Below, one piece after another: positions 43,001 to 52,182 of a stretch of 64,000 nucleotides of DNA (its first letter is position 1; every line of letters starts with the position of its first letter). The notes beneath the pieces are model-generated. The model was not told where the DNA came from, searched no databases, and worked only from the letters and a program-made list of their open reading frames with translations. A program made the position numbers and the translations under genes. The DNA comes from Deltaproteobacteria bacterium (GTDB lineage: Bacteria; Chloroflexota; Dehalococcoidia; Dehalococcoidales; BS750m-G39), in assembly GCA_030603275.1 (NCBI GenBank), contig JAUVYB010000002.1, positions 50,943-114,942 of the forward strand. Reading direction: 5' to 3'.

Positions 43001-44458
43001 GTGACTGTAAAAACGAAGCTCCGGGAAATAGTGGGGCCGGATAATTTCTTCGATGATCCCGAAGTCCTGAGCACGTATTCCCGAGATTTCAGCCTGGCGC
43101 CGGCCGGCGTGCCTAACTATGTGGTCAAGCCCAAAACGGTCGAAGAGGTGCAGAAGGTTGTCCAGCTGGCCAACAAGAACCGCCTGCCTGTAGTGCCGAC
43201 CAGTTCCCTGGTGCACTTTAACGGGGCGGCCATACCCAAGCAGGGCGGTGTTATCGTTGACCTGACCCGGATGAACCGCATCCTGGAAATTGACGAGTTC
43301 AACCGGCGGGTGCGCATGGAAGCCGGGGTGACCTGGGAGCAGGCCACCAAGGCACTGGCCAAGAAGGGCTTCCGGCTGATGATGCCGCTATCGCCCCACC
43401 CGATGCGCTCGGCGGTTACCGACCACCTGGAGAGGGAGGTCATCACCAACACCGTCTATGACTACGGGGAGCCGCTGCAGAGCATGGAGGTGGTCTGGCC
43501 CACCGGCGAAATCTTCCGCACCGGCTCGGCCAGCGTCGCCGGCTACCCCGATTCTCCCTCCAAGGGGGGTAACCCCTCGGGGCCGGGACTGGATTTCTAC
43601 CGCTTGCTCCAGGGCGCTCAGGGGACGATGGGGATAGTGACCTGGGCTAATCTAAAGATTGAATACATGACCACTATGGACCGGGTGCTCTTCTCCCCGG
43701 TGGAAGACCTCGGCTATACCATTGATTTCCTGCACCGGATACTAAGGCTCCGGGTAGGTCAGGAGTGCCTGCTGCTGGATAATACCGACCTGGCGGCACT
43801 GGCCGCCGAGAGCTGGCCCGAGGATTTTGAGGAGTTAAGGGCAACATTGCCCCCCTGGACCCTCATCCTGGTATTAAGCGGCATGGCCCGGCGCCCCGAA
43901 GAGAAGCTTAAATACGAAGAAAATATTCTTAAAGATATTATCAAGAACGAGTTCTCCGAAATTCACCTCGAACAGAACCTGCCCGGCTTCCCCGGTATGG
44001 GCCGGAAGCTGCTGCCCTTGCTGCGCCAGCCCTGGCCCAGGAAGACGCCCTACTGGAAGAACCGCTACCTGGGGGGCTGCCAGAGCCTTTTCTTCATCAC
44101 CCGGCCGGCTATGGCGCCCCAGTTCATCGACCTGATGGAGGAAGTGGCCGCCCAGTACGGCTACCCCGTCGACGACATCGGCGGCTATATCCAGCCCATC
44201 GAGCACAACCGTGCCTGCCAGGTGCAGTTCGACTTCTTCTATGACCCCGACAGCGAGGTTGATATGGAGCTGGTCCGCAGCCTGTACCGTGATGTCAGCA
44301 GTGTCTTAGCCAGCGAAGGCGCCCTCTTTACCCGACCCTACGGCGAGCTGGCTGACCTGGTATATGAGAGCGCCACCGGCTACGCCACCGCATTGAGACG
44401 GGTAAAAAAGGTATTTGACCCCAACAACATAATGAACCCCGGGACTTTGTGTTACTAG
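43001..44458 (+). CDS. FAD-linked oxidase, GlcD-like (485 aa)
   Basis: A vanillyl-alcohol-oxidase fold protein: VVKPKTVEEVQKVVQLANKN, the FAD pyrophosphate loop VVPTSSLVHFNGAAIP, and the gate segment AQGTMGIVTWANLKIEYM. The C-terminal end VKKVFDPNNIMNPGTLCY is typical. GTG start with AGGAGG. With the next gene (Fe-S) and a second FAD protein it resembles glycolate dehydrogenase GlcDEF. The substrate is unknown, likely a hydroxy acid or alcohol. Confidence 0.9.
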   Translation: MTVKTKLREIVGPDNFFDDPEVLSTYSRDFSLAPAGVPNYVVKPKTVEEVQKVVQLANKNRLPVVPTSSLVHFNGAAIPKQGGVIVDLTRMNRILEIDEFNRRVRMEAGVTWEQATKALAKKGFRLMMPLSPHPMRSAVTDHLEREVITNTVYDYGEPLQSMEVVWPTGEIFRTGSASVAGYPDSPSKGGNPSGPGLDFYRLLQGAQGTMGIVTWANLKIEYMTTMDRVLFSPVEDLGYTIDFLHRILRLRVGQECLLLDNTDLAALAAESWPEDFEELRATLPPWTLILVLSGMARRPEEKLKYEENILKDIIKNEFSEIHLEQNLPGFPGMGRKLLPLLRQPWPRKTPYWKNRYLGGCQSLFFITRPAMAPQFIDLMEEVAAQYGYPVDDIGGYIQPIEHNRACQVQFDFFYDPDSEVDMELVRSLYRDVSSVLASEGALFTRPYGELADLVYESATGYATALRRVKKVFDPNNIMNPGTLCY

Positions 44459-44469
44459 GGAGGATAAAG

Positions 44470-45765
44470 ATGCTCAAAGGCAAAGTGAGTCTGGATGTAA
44501 CTAACTTAGATAATTTTGAATACGATATGAGCAAGTGCATCAAGTGCAAGGGGTGCTACTGGGTGGACCACATCTATATGTCCGGAGTAAATTTCAGCAC
44601 CCGGTGCCCCAGCGCCACCCGCTATATGTTCGATTCCTACGGCGCCTACGGCAAGATGAGAATCGGGCTGGCCATGCTCGAGGGGCGGATGGAGTATTCC
44701 GACGAATTGCTCAAGACGCTCTACGCCTGTACCCTCTGCGGCGCCTGCGATGTCGGCTGCAAGCGCAACCTCGACCTGGAGATAGAGCTTTCCCTGGAGG
44801 CGCTGAGGATAAAGGCGGTTAAAGACGGCAAGGGGCCCATGCCCGAACACAAAAAGGTTGCCCGGAAGATAATCGACAAGCACAACCGCTTCGGCTCCCC
44901 GTACCAGAACCGCAACCAGTGGCTCACCAAGGACATCAAGGTGGCGGCCAGGGCCGATGTGCTCTACTTTGTCGGTTGTTCGGCGGCCTATGTCAACCCC
45001 GAAATCGCCCGGGCCACCGCCAAGATACTCAATGCCGCCGGTACCCCGTTTATGCTCATGCCCGACGAGTGGTGCTGCGGCAATATGCTCTATTCGGTGG
45101 GGATGATTGACGAGGCGCGGGAGCTGGCCAGGCGCAATCTTGAGGCGGTAAGAAAGACCGGCGCCAAGACCCTGCTGCTCAGCTGCGCCGAGGGCTACCG
45201 CACGTGGAAGGTGGACTACCCCAAGATGCTTAATATATCTACCGAGGATTTGGGCTTTAAGGTGGTGCACCTGACCGAGATGGTGGATGAATTAATCAAG
45301 CAAGAGGCCTTAAAGCTGACCAAGCCGGTTGACCTGCGCCTGACCTACCACGATTCCTGCAGCCTGAGCCGCTTGAGCGATCCCTGGACTCCCTGGAAGG
45401 GGGAGCGGGGGAAGTGGGGCATGGTAAGCCCCTGCCTGGAGCGCCGGCGCGGCTCCAGCGGCATCTACCAGCAACCCAGGGATATTCTTAAGGCTATCCC
45501 CGGCGTGGAGCTGGTGGAGATGGTACGGATGAAGGAGAATGCCTTCTGCTGCGGGGCGGGGCGGGGCACCCAGGAAGCCTTCCCCGACTTTGCCGCCTGG
45601 GCCGCCGAGCAGAGGCTTTTCGAGGCCAGGACGGTGGGCGCCGAGGCCATCGTTGCTACCTGTCCCTGGTGCAAGGATAATTTCGCTAGGGTTGCCAAGG
45701 AGACCGGGGAAAATTTAAAGGTATATGATATTTCCGAGCTTATCCTGGCTTCAATCGAAGGCTAG
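44470..45765 (+). CDS. CCG-domain Fe-S oxidoreductase, GlcF/HdrD-like (431 aa)
   Basis: Two N-terminal 4Fe-4S motifs (CIKCKGC and CTLCGACDVGC) are followed by two CCG domains: FVGCSAAYVNP with WCCGNML, and YHDSCSLSRL with FCCGAGRG. The start is the Met at 44470, after GGGAGG; a longer frame starts inside the preceding gene. It probably takes electrons from the two FAD subunits encoded on either side. Confidence 0.92.
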   Translation: MLKGKVSLDVTNLDNFEYDMSKCIKCKGCYWVDHIYMSGVNFSTRCPSATRYMFDSYGAYGKMRIGLAMLEGRMEYSDELLKTLYACTLCGACDVGCKRNLDLEIELSLEALRIKAVKDGKGPMPEHKKVARKIIDKHNRFGSPYQNRNQWLTKDIKVAARADVLYFVGCSAAYVNPEIARATAKILNAAGTPFMLMPDEWCCGNMLYSVGMIDEARELARRNLEAVRKTGAKTLLLSCAEGYRTWKVDYPKMLNISTEDLGFKVVHLTEMVDELIKQEALKLTKPVDLRLTYHDSCSLSRLSDPWTPWKGERGKWGMVSPCLERRRGSSGIYQQPRDILKAIPGVELVEMVRMKENAFCCGAGRGTQEAFPDFAAWAAEQRLFEARTVGAEAIVATCPWCKDNFARVAKETGENLKVYDISELILASIEG

Positions 45766-45782
45766 GCTTGTGGAGGTAAGTT

Positions 45783-47381
45783 ATGGCTATATCTAAGGAA
45801 GTATATAAGGTCCTGGAGGCTATCGTCGGTGAGGAGTATCTCTCGTCCGACCCGGTGGTCTGCGAGGGTTACAGGTCTGGACCCAGTGGATATGAGGCTG
45901 GCTTAGGCTACGAGCGGGTAATGACCAAGATACCGGGCTGTGTTATCCTGCCCCTGACCACCGAGGAGGTCCAGAAGATAGTAAGGGTCTGCAACCGCTA
46001 TAAAGTCCCCTACGTCCCCTACAGCACCGGCTGGTACGGCCCCCGTTCTCACTGCCATGTTGACGACGAGCTGCTCATCGACCTGAAGCGGATGGACGAT
46101 TTTGAGATTGACGAGAAGCACCTCTACGCCGTGGTGGGGTCCGGGGTTATTTACTCCCAGCTCCAGGAGGAGGCGATGAAGCGGGGCATGTATATTATCG
46201 TCGGCGGGGGCGGCTCGCAGTGTTCCGCCATCGCCAACATGATAGGCGACGGCTGGTCGCCCCTGAGCTACCGCATCGGCCTGCCCCACCGCCGCATACT
46301 GGGCACCGAATTAGTCCTGCCCGACGGCGAGCTGGTGGAGATGGGCTCGCTGGCTTTGCAGGACGACCCCTTCTGGGGGGATGGGTTGGGGCCCGACCTG
46401 CGGGGGTTGCTGAGGGGTTTTACCGGGCTCCGGGGGTGCCTGGGTATAGTGACCAAGATGGCCATAAAGCTAATGCCCTTCCAGCCGGAGAGGCTGGAGC
46501 CGGCCGGAATATCACCCCATACCAGCCTCCAGCTGCCGGTCAACCGGGTTAAGTGGATAAACTTTACCATGCCCAGCAAAGAATCCATGAAAACGGCCAT
46601 GTTTGAGATGGCCCGGGCCGAGATAGGGGCCGGTGTCACTAAAGTGCCTATATTCTGGCGGGCCATTGCCAAGGCCAGCTGCAAAGAGGAGTACTGGGAT
46701 ATCTGGTCCAAGGAGAGCGAGGAGACTATCAGGGATTTTCACCTTCTCCGCGTGCTGCTGGTCGGCTTTGGTTCCGAGGAGCAGATGGAATACGAGGAGC
46801 GGGTGCTCAACGATATTATCACCGAGATTGGCGGCGAGGCCCGCCGCACCCGTCCTACCGACGAGTCCTGGTTTAAGAACGCCGACTCCGCCGGCATGTG
46901 GCTGATGTGCGGCGGCTATGTTTCCGTGGACTATGTTATTGAGACGCTGGAGCACGCCCTGCCCCACGGGGAAAACTATGCCGAGCTGAAGAAGAAATTC
47001 ACCCCGCCGCTTATGCCCGACTACGGCGACCCCGGCTGGTTCCAGAGCTTTGAACTGGGCCACCAGGGCTACTCCGAGTTCCTGGTCTACTGGGACCCCG
47101 ACGAGAATACCGACGGGGTTGACCAATTTTACCTGGAGACATCTAAGGAGAACATCAGGAAGCGTTTCTATACATCGCTGCTGGGACCGCACCAGCCGCT
47201 TTACCTCACCGGGCCGGCCTACGGGCCGAATTACCATAAATGGATGCTGGCGGTCAAGGACGAGTTTGACCCCAACTTCCTCAGTCACCCGCCGGTGCCC
47301 CTGGCCCACGACGAGTTCGTGGAGAAGGCGGAGTGGATGAGGCCGATGAAGGACTGGGAAGGACCTCAAATTACAAAATAG
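45783..47381 (+). CDS. Second FAD-linked oxidase (532 aa)
   Basis: It has the VAO-type FAD-binding domain: ILPLTTEEVQKIVRVCNRYKVPYVPYSTGWYGPR, then GSGVIYSQLQEEA and GSQCSAIANMIGDG, and LRGCLGIVTKMAIKLMP. The C-terminal cap ends in VKDEFDPNFLSHPPVP. It is only distantly similar to the enzyme at 43001. Seventeen bases follow the Fe-S gene. Substrate unknown. Confidence 0.88.
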   Translation: MAISKEVYKVLEAIVGEEYLSSDPVVCEGYRSGPSGYEAGLGYERVMTKIPGCVILPLTTEEVQKIVRVCNRYKVPYVPYSTGWYGPRSHCHVDDELLIDLKRMDDFEIDEKHLYAVVGSGVIYSQLQEEAMKRGMYIIVGGGGSQCSAIANMIGDGWSPLSYRIGLPHRRILGTELVLPDGELVEMGSLALQDDPFWGDGLGPDLRGLLRGFTGLRGCLGIVTKMAIKLMPFQPERLEPAGISPHTSLQLPVNRVKWINFTMPSKESMKTAMFEMARAEIGAGVTKVPIFWRAIAKASCKEEYWDIWSKESEETIRDFHLLRVLLVGFGSEEQMEYEERVLNDIITEIGGEARRTRPTDESWFKNADSAGMWLMCGGYVSVDYVIETLEHALPHGENYAELKKKFTPPLMPDYGDPGWFQSFELGHQGYSEFLVYWDPDENTDGVDQFYLETSKENIRKRFYTSLLGPHQPLYLTGPAYGPNYHKWMLAVKDEFDPNFLSHPPVPLAHDEFVEKAEWMRPMKDWEGPQITK

Positions 47382-47455
47382 TCCCCGTTTCTGCTAAAAT
47401 GTAAAGCGGGAGGGGATTCCGGCGGCGGATTGGTTTATAATGGGAGAAAGTTGTT

Positions 47456-47728
47456 ATGGCTAAGGAAAACATGCTATGCCCCTTCTCGGGGAAATTATGC
47501 AGGGAATGTCCCCTTTACCGAGGCAAGCACTACTACTTGTGTTTCAGTAAGACATACCGGGGGTCTTTGCCCGAGGCGATGAAAGCCCCGGTCAAATCAA
47601 AGAAGGTTTCCGATAATAAGTTTGAGATGCCACCCGAGGTCGAGGGGGTTAAAGTCCTCGACCCGTTTGAGTTTGACCTTTTTGACATAGATACCAAAGA
47701 GATAAAAAGGAGGCGTAGTCCAAAATGA
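47456..47728 (+). CDS. Small Cys-rich protein (90 aa)
   Basis: Not recognised by family name. The N-terminus has CPFSGKLCRECPLYRGKHYYLC, five Cys and a His in a short span, probably a metal site. The C-terminus is charged (DIDTKEIKRRRSPK). It overlaps the coxG-like gene by 4 bases, so the two are coupled; a role in cofactor assembly of the molybdenum enzyme is possible. Confidence 0.75.
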   Translation: MAKENMLCPFSGKLCRECPLYRGKHYYLCFSKTYRGSLPEAMKAPVKSKKVSDNKFEMPPEVEGVKVLDPFEFDLFDIDTKEIKRRRSPK

Positions 47729-48183
47729 AAATCGAGGGGAAGTTTACCATGAAGGCGCCTATTCAGGAGACGTGGGATTTCCTGCTTGCTCCCGGAACCC
47801 TGGTTTCCTGTATCCCCGGCGCGGAGAAGATGGAGGCCGTTGACGACAAGACCTGGGAAGGGATAGTCAAGCAGAAGGTGGGGCCAATCACCATTAAGCT
47901 GAACTTTACCCAGACCCTGACTGAGCTTGACCCGCCCAGGCACGTCAAGGCGATGGGGCTGGGTTCTGCCGTCGGCGGTGCCGGCACCTTTACCCAGGAG
48001 ACTATCGTTGACATCAAGGAGGTTGCCGGTGGCGAGGTGGAGGTTGCCTACAGCTCCAACGTGAGCCTGGTCGGCCGGCTGGCTACCTTCGGCGAGAGGA
48101 TAATGCGCGCCAAGGTCAACAAGATTGGGGGGCAGTTTATCCAGAACCTGCAGGATAAGCTGGAGAGCGAGCTGGGTAAATAG
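47725..48183 (+). CDS. coxG: CoxG-like SRPBCC protein (152 aa)
   Basis: A START/SRPBCC fold protein: GKFTMKAPIQETWDFLLAPGTLVSCIPGAEKME, then GAGTFTQET and VGRLATFGERIMRAKVNKI. In CO dehydrogenase systems CoxG is a membrane-recruitment or maturation factor for molybdenum hydroxylases. It precedes the three structural genes. Confidence 0.9.
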   Translation: MKIEGKFTMKAPIQETWDFLLAPGTLVSCIPGAEKMEAVDDKTWEGIVKQKVGPITIKLNFTQTLTELDPPRHVKAMGLGSAVGGAGTFTQETIVDIKEVAGGEVEVAYSSNVSLVGRLATFGERIMRAKVNKIGGQFIQNLQDKLESELGK

Positions 48184-48242
48184 TTATTTTAAAACGGGGG
48201 CTTGAGAGTGATTAAAGCTAGTAAATCATGGAGGTCGGGCTA

Positions 48243-49115
48243 ATGATAAACGATTTTGAACATTTTACCCCAAAGACGCTTAAAGAGGCCCTTGCCTTGC
48301 TGGCCAAGTACGGGGATGACTGCAAGGTCATCTGCGGGGGGCAGTCGCTGCTGATATTGATGCGGCAGGGACTGGTAAGCCCCAAGTATATTGTCGATAT
48401 CAAGGGCATATCCGAGCTGAGCTATATCAAGGATGACAAGGACGGGGTGAAAATCGGCGCCACCACCACCCACCGGGCCGTAGAGAAATCAGCGGTAATC
48501 AAGAAGAAGTACCCGGTGCTGGCCGAGATGGAGACCAGGCTGGCCTCGGTTCAGACCCGCAACTGGGGCACCATCGGTGGCAACGTCTGCCACGGCGACC
48601 CGGCGGGAGACCCGGTGCCGGTGTTAATCGCCCTTAATGCCACCCTGACCGTGGCCGGCGCCAGGGGCACCCGGAGTATCCCGGTGGAGAATTTCAGCCT
48701 GGACTACTTTGAGGTTGACCTGAAGGACGGCGAGCTGCTTGCCGAGATTACCATACCGCCGCCCCCGCCGCGCACAGGCGCTGTCTATACCAAGTTCAAT
48801 ATTATTGAGAGCGATCTGGCCACCGTGAGCGTGGCCGCTTCCGTGACCCTGGGCGCCGGTGACGGCGTGTGCCAGGATGTGCGCATCGCCCTGGGGGCGG
48901 TGGCACCGACGGCCATCAGGGCCAAGAAGGCGGAGAAGGTGCTTAAAGGGAAGAAGATTACCGATGCCCTGCTTAAAGAAGCCGGTGAGGTGGCCGCTAC
49001 CGAGACGGAGCCGATATCCGATATCTACGCTTCCGAGGAGTACCGGCTGGAGCTGGTTAAGGCTCTGGTGCCCAGAATGACTAAGGAAGCCCTGGCCAGG
49101 GCCAAGAAGGCTTAA
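48243..49115 (+). CDS. Molybdenum hydroxylase FAD subunit, CoxM-like (290 aa)
   Basis: The medium subunit: LKEALALLAKYGDDCKVICGGQSLL, VKIGATTTHRAVE and TRNWGTIGGNVCHGDPAGDPVP carry the FAD-binding motifs. The start is the Met at 48243 with GGAGG eight bases upstream. There is no extra 4Fe-4S insert as in 4-hydroxybenzoyl-CoA reductase beta subunits. Confidence 0.92.
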   Translation: MINDFEHFTPKTLKEALALLAKYGDDCKVICGGQSLLILMRQGLVSPKYIVDIKGISELSYIKDDKDGVKIGATTTHRAVEKSAVIKKKYPVLAEMETRLASVQTRNWGTIGGNVCHGDPAGDPVPVLIALNATLTVAGARGTRSIPVENFSLDYFEVDLKDGELLAEITIPPPPPRTGAVYTKFNIIESDLATVSVAASVTLGAGDGVCQDVRIALGAVAPTAIRAKKAEKVLKGKKITDALLKEAGEVAATETEPISDIYASEEYRLELVKALVPRMTKEALARAKKA

Positions 49116-49132
49116 GAGGGAGGATTGACGAT

Positions 49133-49612
49133 ATGAAAAAAGAACTGAAGTTTAAAGTTAACGGTCAGCCTTACGAGATTTTCGTAAAGCCCAAGACCCT
49201 GCTGGTGGAGGTGCTGAGAGACCTCGTCGGCCTGACCGGGACCAAGCGGGGCTGCAGCAGCAGTTCCTGCGGGGCCTGCACCGTAATGCTCGATGGCATG
49301 GCGGTCAAGTCCTGCTCGGTGCTGGCCCTCCAGGCCAACGGCACCGAGGTGGTGACCGTGGAGGGGCTGGCTAAAGGCAATGAGCTGAGTCCCCTGCAGA
49401 GAGCCTTCCTCGACCACGGCTCTTACCAGTGCGGCTTCTGCACGCCGGGCATGCTGATGTCATCTACGGCACTGCTTACCGAAAACCCCAGGCCCACCAA
49501 GTTGGAGATAAAAGAGGGTATTGACGGCAACATCTGCCGCTGTACCGGCTATAACGCCATTGTCCGGGCCGTAACCGCGGTGGTTAAGGGTGAGTATAAG
49601 GAGGCGAAATGA
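49133..49612 (+). CDS. Molybdenum hydroxylase 2Fe-2S subunit, CoxS-like (159 aa)
   Basis: It has both cluster motifs: plant-type CSSSSCGACTVMLDG with a later Cys, and the helical-domain CGFCTPGML with CRCTGY. Its start is 18 bases after the FAD subunit gene and its end overlaps the large subunit by 4 bases. Confidence 0.96.
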   Translation: MKKELKFKVNGQPYEIFVKPKTLLVEVLRDLVGLTGTKRGCSSSSCGACTVMLDGMAVKSCSVLALQANGTEVVTVEGLAKGNELSPLQRAFLDHGSYQCGFCTPGMLMSSTALLTENPRPTKLEIKEGIDGNICRCTGYNAIVRAVTAVVKGEYKEAK

Positions 49613-51894
49613 GCGACTATTCAGTAATCGGTAAACGGGTACATAACATTGACGGAACCGAAAAAGTAACCGGCAGTGGCAAATATACCTTTGACGTGGT
49701 GCTGCCTAATATGCTCTACGGGAAAATCCTGAGGAGCCCCCACCCCCATGCCAAGATTCTCAAGATTGACACCCGCCGCGCAAAGCGGCTGGTGGGGGTG
49801 AAGGCGGTGGTTACCGGCAAGGATACCCTGGGGCGTAAACAGGGCATCTGGCGGCGTTTCCCCGAGCTGTGTGACGAGGAAATCCTCTGCCGCGCGAAGG
49901 TCCGCTACATCGGTGATGCCGTGGCCGCCGTGGCCGCCATCGACGAGGATACCGCCGAGGAGGCGCTGGACCTGATCGATGTTGAGTACGAGCCGTTGCC
50001 GGCCGTTTTCGACCCCATGGACGCCATTAAAGAGGATGCGCCCCAGATTCACGAAGGTGTTGAGCTCAATATTAATATCAACCGCCATATTGAGTGGGGC
50101 GATGTCGACGAGGCCTTCGAGAAGTGCGACCACATCCGCGAAGATAAGTTTAAATGCTCATCGCAGGCCCATGTCTGCATGGAGACCCACGACGCCGTGG
50201 CCAGCTTCGGTCACAACGGCAAGCTCGAGGTGTGGACCTCAAGCCAATCCTCATATTACATCCAGCGGCTGTATGCCGATATGCTGGATATGAACGAGAG
50301 TGACATCAGGGTGACTAACCGCCACACCGGCGGCGGTTTCGGCAGTAAGTTTGAGCTGGATTCGGCCCAGTTCTGCGCCGCCATTCTTTCCCAGAAGCTG
50401 TGCCAGCCGGTAAAGATAGTTTTAACCCGGGAAGAGGAGTTCACCGCTACCAAGCGCCGCACACCCATGTACTATTTCCTTAAGCTGGGAGCCAAGAAAG
50501 ACGGCACCATGCTGGCCAAAGAGGTCAGGGTTATCACCGAGGGCGGCGCCTATACCGCCATGGGGGCGACCGCTCTGTACCTGACCGGTTTCTTCTCCTC
50601 GTTCCCCTATAAGTATCCCAACTACCGCTACGATGGCTACCGGGTCTATACCAATACCGCCACGACCTCAGCCATGCGCGGTTTCGGTGCTCCCCAGTCT
50701 ACCTTCGTCGGCGAGTCCCAGATAGACATGATGGCCGAGGACCTGGGGATAGACCCCGTTGAGATCCGGCGCAAGAACGGCATGACGCCCAACTATGAGG
50801 TGCCGGGACAGGCCTTTATCCAGAGTTGCGGGCTGCACCAGTGCCTGGACAAGATTGAGGAGCACATCGAGAAGCGGGGCAAGCTGCCCCCCAACCACGG
50901 CATCGGCGTTTCCGCCTACGGCTTTATGTCCGGCGGTATCTTTAACTGGTTTAATACCCCCTACGCCTTCTCGGCGGCGGTGGTGCGGATAAATATCGAC
51001 GGCAAGGTTGATGTCTATACCGGCACCTGTGATATGGGCCAGGGCTCCAATACCACCCTGGCTATGATATGCGCCGAGGAGCTGGGAGTGCGCCTTGAGG
51101 ATGTGAGGATGTTTTCCGGCGATACCGGAATCTGCCCGCCCGACCTGGGCGCCTGGGGCAGCCGGCAGACGCTGATGGGCGGCAACGCCGTTAAGATGGC
51201 CGCCGCCGAGTGTAAGCAGCAGCTCATTGAGTTCACCGCCGCCAAGATGGGGGTTAACATTGTCTATGACCTGGATATCAAAGATCGCTGGGTCCACCTG
51301 GTTGACCGCCCGGAGAGGGGCGTTTCCTACTTTGATATCGTTAAAGAGGCGATAAGGGGTAAGGACGGCGTGGCTATCATGGGGCGGGGACACTATACAC
51401 CCCACCGCAAGGGGATGATATCCCCCGCCTACAGCTTCGGCGTGCAGGCGGCTGAGGTGGAAGTAGACCCCGAGACGGGTAGATATAAGCTGGTTAACGT
51501 TACCACCGCCCATGAGAGCGGCACGGTAATTAACCCTGTAGGCATTGAAGGGCAACTGGAGGGAGCTATCATGATGGCCGGAGGCTACGGCTTCTGTGAA
51601 GACCAGCCCATGGACGAGGGTAAGATACTTAACCCGTCTATTGCCGACTACAAGCTCATCCGCTCCCTGGATATGCCCGAGACCGATATTCTGGAGATTG
51701 ATACCTATGAGCCCGAGGGGCCGTTTGGGGCTAAAGAGGCCGGTGAGGGGCTGACCAATCCCACCGCAGGCGCCATCGGTAATGCGGTATATAAGGCAGT
51801 GGGCGTCAGAATCTATGATCTGCCCATAACCCCGGAGAAGGTCTTTAAGGCCCTCAAAGAGAAAGAGAAACAACAGAAGAAGGCAAAAAAATAA
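49609..51894 (+). CDS. Molybdenum hydroxylase catalytic subunit (761 aa)
   Basis: A xanthine dehydrogenase family large subunit. VIGKRVHNIDGTEKVTGSGKY opens it; HTGGGFGSK, SAMRGFGAPQ, CDMGQGSNTTLA and ESGTVINPVGIEGQ contact the molybdopterin cofactor. The segment with the catalytic Glu is KEAGEG, near the C-terminus. The AYxCSFR loop of aerobic form I CO dehydrogenase is absent, so CO is unlikely as substrate; an anaerobic hydroxylation or dehydroxylation of an aromatic or N-heterocycle is more likely. Confidence 0.94.
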   Translation: MSDYSVIGKRVHNIDGTEKVTGSGKYTFDVVLPNMLYGKILRSPHPHAKILKIDTRRAKRLVGVKAVVTGKDTLGRKQGIWRRFPELCDEEILCRAKVRYIGDAVAAVAAIDEDTAEEALDLIDVEYEPLPAVFDPMDAIKEDAPQIHEGVELNININRHIEWGDVDEAFEKCDHIREDKFKCSSQAHVCMETHDAVASFGHNGKLEVWTSSQSSYYIQRLYADMLDMNESDIRVTNRHTGGGFGSKFELDSAQFCAAILSQKLCQPVKIVLTREEEFTATKRRTPMYYFLKLGAKKDGTMLAKEVRVITEGGAYTAMGATALYLTGFFSSFPYKYPNYRYDGYRVYTNTATTSAMRGFGAPQSTFVGESQIDMMAEDLGIDPVEIRRKNGMTPNYEVPGQAFIQSCGLHQCLDKIEEHIEKRGKLPPNHGIGVSAYGFMSGGIFNWFNTPYAFSAAVVRINIDGKVDVYTGTCDMGQGSNTTLAMICAEELGVRLEDVRMFSGDTGICPPDLGAWGSRQTLMGGNAVKMAAAECKQQLIEFTAAKMGVNIVYDLDIKDRWVHLVDRPERGVSYFDIVKEAIRGKDGVAIMGRGHYTPHRKGMISPAYSFGVQAAEVEVDPETGRYKLVNVTTAHESGTVINPVGIEGQLEGAIMMAGGYGFCEDQPMDEGKILNPSIADYKLIRSLDMPETDILEIDTYEPEGPFGAKEAGEGLTNPTAGAIGNAVYKAVGVRIYDLPITPEKVFKALKEKEKQQKKAKK

Positions 51895-51927
51895 GGCGTT
51901 GATGTAAACCAGGCGGGAGGTTTGTTT

Positions 51928-52149
51928 ATGAGTTATCAGTGCCCGGTGTGTAATAAGGTTTCCAACAAGAGCGCCCTCGATTTAGCCCGCCATATGATCG
52001 GGCGGGGGGATAAGGTGCATAGAGACTGGATTAACTCCAAGGGTTTTAAGTATTCGGAGCTGCTTGCTTTGCAGTTTAGTTCTTTTGGCGGCGAGGGTTT
52101 TAAGTCTCTGGCCGAGGTGCTGGAGAAAGAGGCTAAAGTTAAGGACTAG
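51928..52149 (+). CDS. Small zinc-finger-like protein (73 aa)
   Basis: MSYQCPVCNKVSNKSALDLARHM resembles a C2H-type knuckle (CPVC then RH with a later His). The remainder, HRDWINSKGFKYSELLALQF, is helical. The ATG at 51928 follows GGGAGG; a TTG two codons earlier is also possible. Function is unknown, but it closes the molybdenum enzyme operon. Confidence 0.75.
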   Translation: MSYQCPVCNKVSNKSALDLARHMIGRGDKVHRDWINSKGFKYSELLALQFSSFGGEGFKSLAEVLEKEAKVKD

Positions 52150-52182
52150 TGTCTCTTTAGTGGCTGTATCGGCAATTGATAG

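Noticed and set aside
49609..51894. Aerobic CO dehydrogenase large subunit
   Set aside because: The AYxCSFR loop of form I is missing, and the setting is anaerobic.
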